64,000 bases of DNA from Haematococcus lacustris. Its lineage: Eukaryota; Chlorophyta; Chlorophyceae; Chlamydomonadales; Haematococcaceae. A model generated the notes under the pieces. The model saw only the letters and a list, made by a program, of their open reading frames with translations, was not told where the DNA came from and did no database searches. The stretch covers positions 4,514,398 to 4,578,397 of the forward strand of contig JASKMD010000004.1 of NCBI GenBank assembly GCA_030144725.1, given 5' to 3'. The stretch's first letter is position 1. Each line of letters begins with the position of its first letter. A program made the translations under genes and the position numbers. Positions 63,519-64,000 of the stretch are shown piece after piece.

Positions 63519-64000
63519 TTTCCAGCTCTGAGGTGCGCGTGCCAGGCTTGACTGCAGCCAGGGGCGGGTGCATGGTGGCGCGGCCCTGGCCAGCGCTCCT
63601 GCCCCAGTCCGGTGCCGCCACCAGGCCCGGGTTCACGTCAGGGGTGCGCGGCTTGGGCTGCGCTGCACTGGCCTCCCTCAGCCGCGCCCCCACAGCCAGC
63701 GGGTCGCTGTCCGGCAGCCCAGCAAACAGCCCCCCACCCGCTGCCCTCCCCGTCCCAGGCTGCGGCCCGGTGCCTGGTGCGGCTGTGCTGCCCGCGGCCA
63801 GCCTGGGTCCTTGTGGCTCCGCGGCTGAGGGGCTGGGGCTGGAGGCCCCTGCTGGCCTGGCTGCGCCCCCTGCCTGCGCCTGGCTGCGGGCTGCGAGGCG
63901 GGCCACCTCCTCGTGAGTCATGCCGGTCCCTGGCGGCGCTGCCTTGCGCATGCCCATCTTGGCCTGGCTGCCCTGGCGCAGCGTGACGCCCTGACTGGGA
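63519..64000 (-). CDS. Exon of an unidentified gene running off the window
   Basis: A minus-strand frame is open from the window end to a GTGAGT donor at 63518-63513. It codes for an Ala/Pro/Gly-rich protein with a short charged helix (HEEVARLAARSQAQ). The upstream continuation (QGVTLRQGSQAKMGMRKA) remains open to base 64000, so the Met at 63957 need not be the start. No domain recognised. Confidence 0.4.

Overview
The window looks like a repeat-rich stretch of nuclear DNA from a green alga, probably a chlorophyte of the Chlamydomonas/Volvox/Haematococcus type. The grounds are genes split by many short GT-AG introns with GTGAGT-like donors, a Dualen/RandI-type non-LTR retrotransposon (a clade first described from Chlamydomonas), a Ty1/copia element primed by an internal piece of initiator tRNA-Met, and chromodomain Gypsy elements. 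The organism is an inference. Most of the sequence is mobile or repetitive.

Layout. 1-5455 is an 81-bp satellite with higher-order structure. 5456-8170 has no convincing gene. 8175-11639 is a nest of hAT-like DNA elements. The inner one (8696-10357) has perfect 8-bp terminal inverted repeats and an 8-bp target duplication, and a 563-bp MITE-like repeat sits beside it. 12490-23934 (minus strand) is a Dualen-type LINE encoding a signal-anchor and repeat region, a 2A ribosome-skipping motif, two Josephin-like cysteine-protease domains, APE endonuclease, reverse transcriptase and a PHD finger. A single in-frame TAG then separates these from RNase H, a CCHC motif and a restriction-like endonuclease. 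23994-24616 is a small two-exon gene.

24.7-43.6 kb is dominated by roughly 90 copies of the 12-bp palindrome ATCTGTACAGAT in five arrays, together with pentanucleotide and 53-bp minisatellites in two related blocks (about 27-29 kb and 38-41 kb). Between the blocks lies an apparently intact 15-exon TNP2-like (CACTA/EnSpm) transposase gene (31708-36843, plus). A divergently transcribed partner gene (31423-29679, minus) shares its promoter region. One transposase intron is filled with CCCTAA/CCCTAG telomere-like repeats.

43.57-55.8 kb is a retrotransposon nest. A 5'-truncated chromodomain Gypsy fragment is followed by a second Gypsy whose pol ends in chromodomain plus PHD finger. That second element is broken by a complete Copia element (45222-51280, 283-bp LTRs, TSD ACCCT) and by a second copy of the 563-bp MITE. 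From 57.7 to 61.8 kb a minus-strand, multi-exon, multi-pass membrane protein gene can be seen but not identified. At 63.5-64 kb another minus-strand exon runs off the window.

Taken together, several unrelated elements carry short palindromes near their ends. In the nested hAT pair the palindrome core differs between elements but is matched at both ends of each. This suggests element-specific recognition sites that co-diverge with their binding protein.
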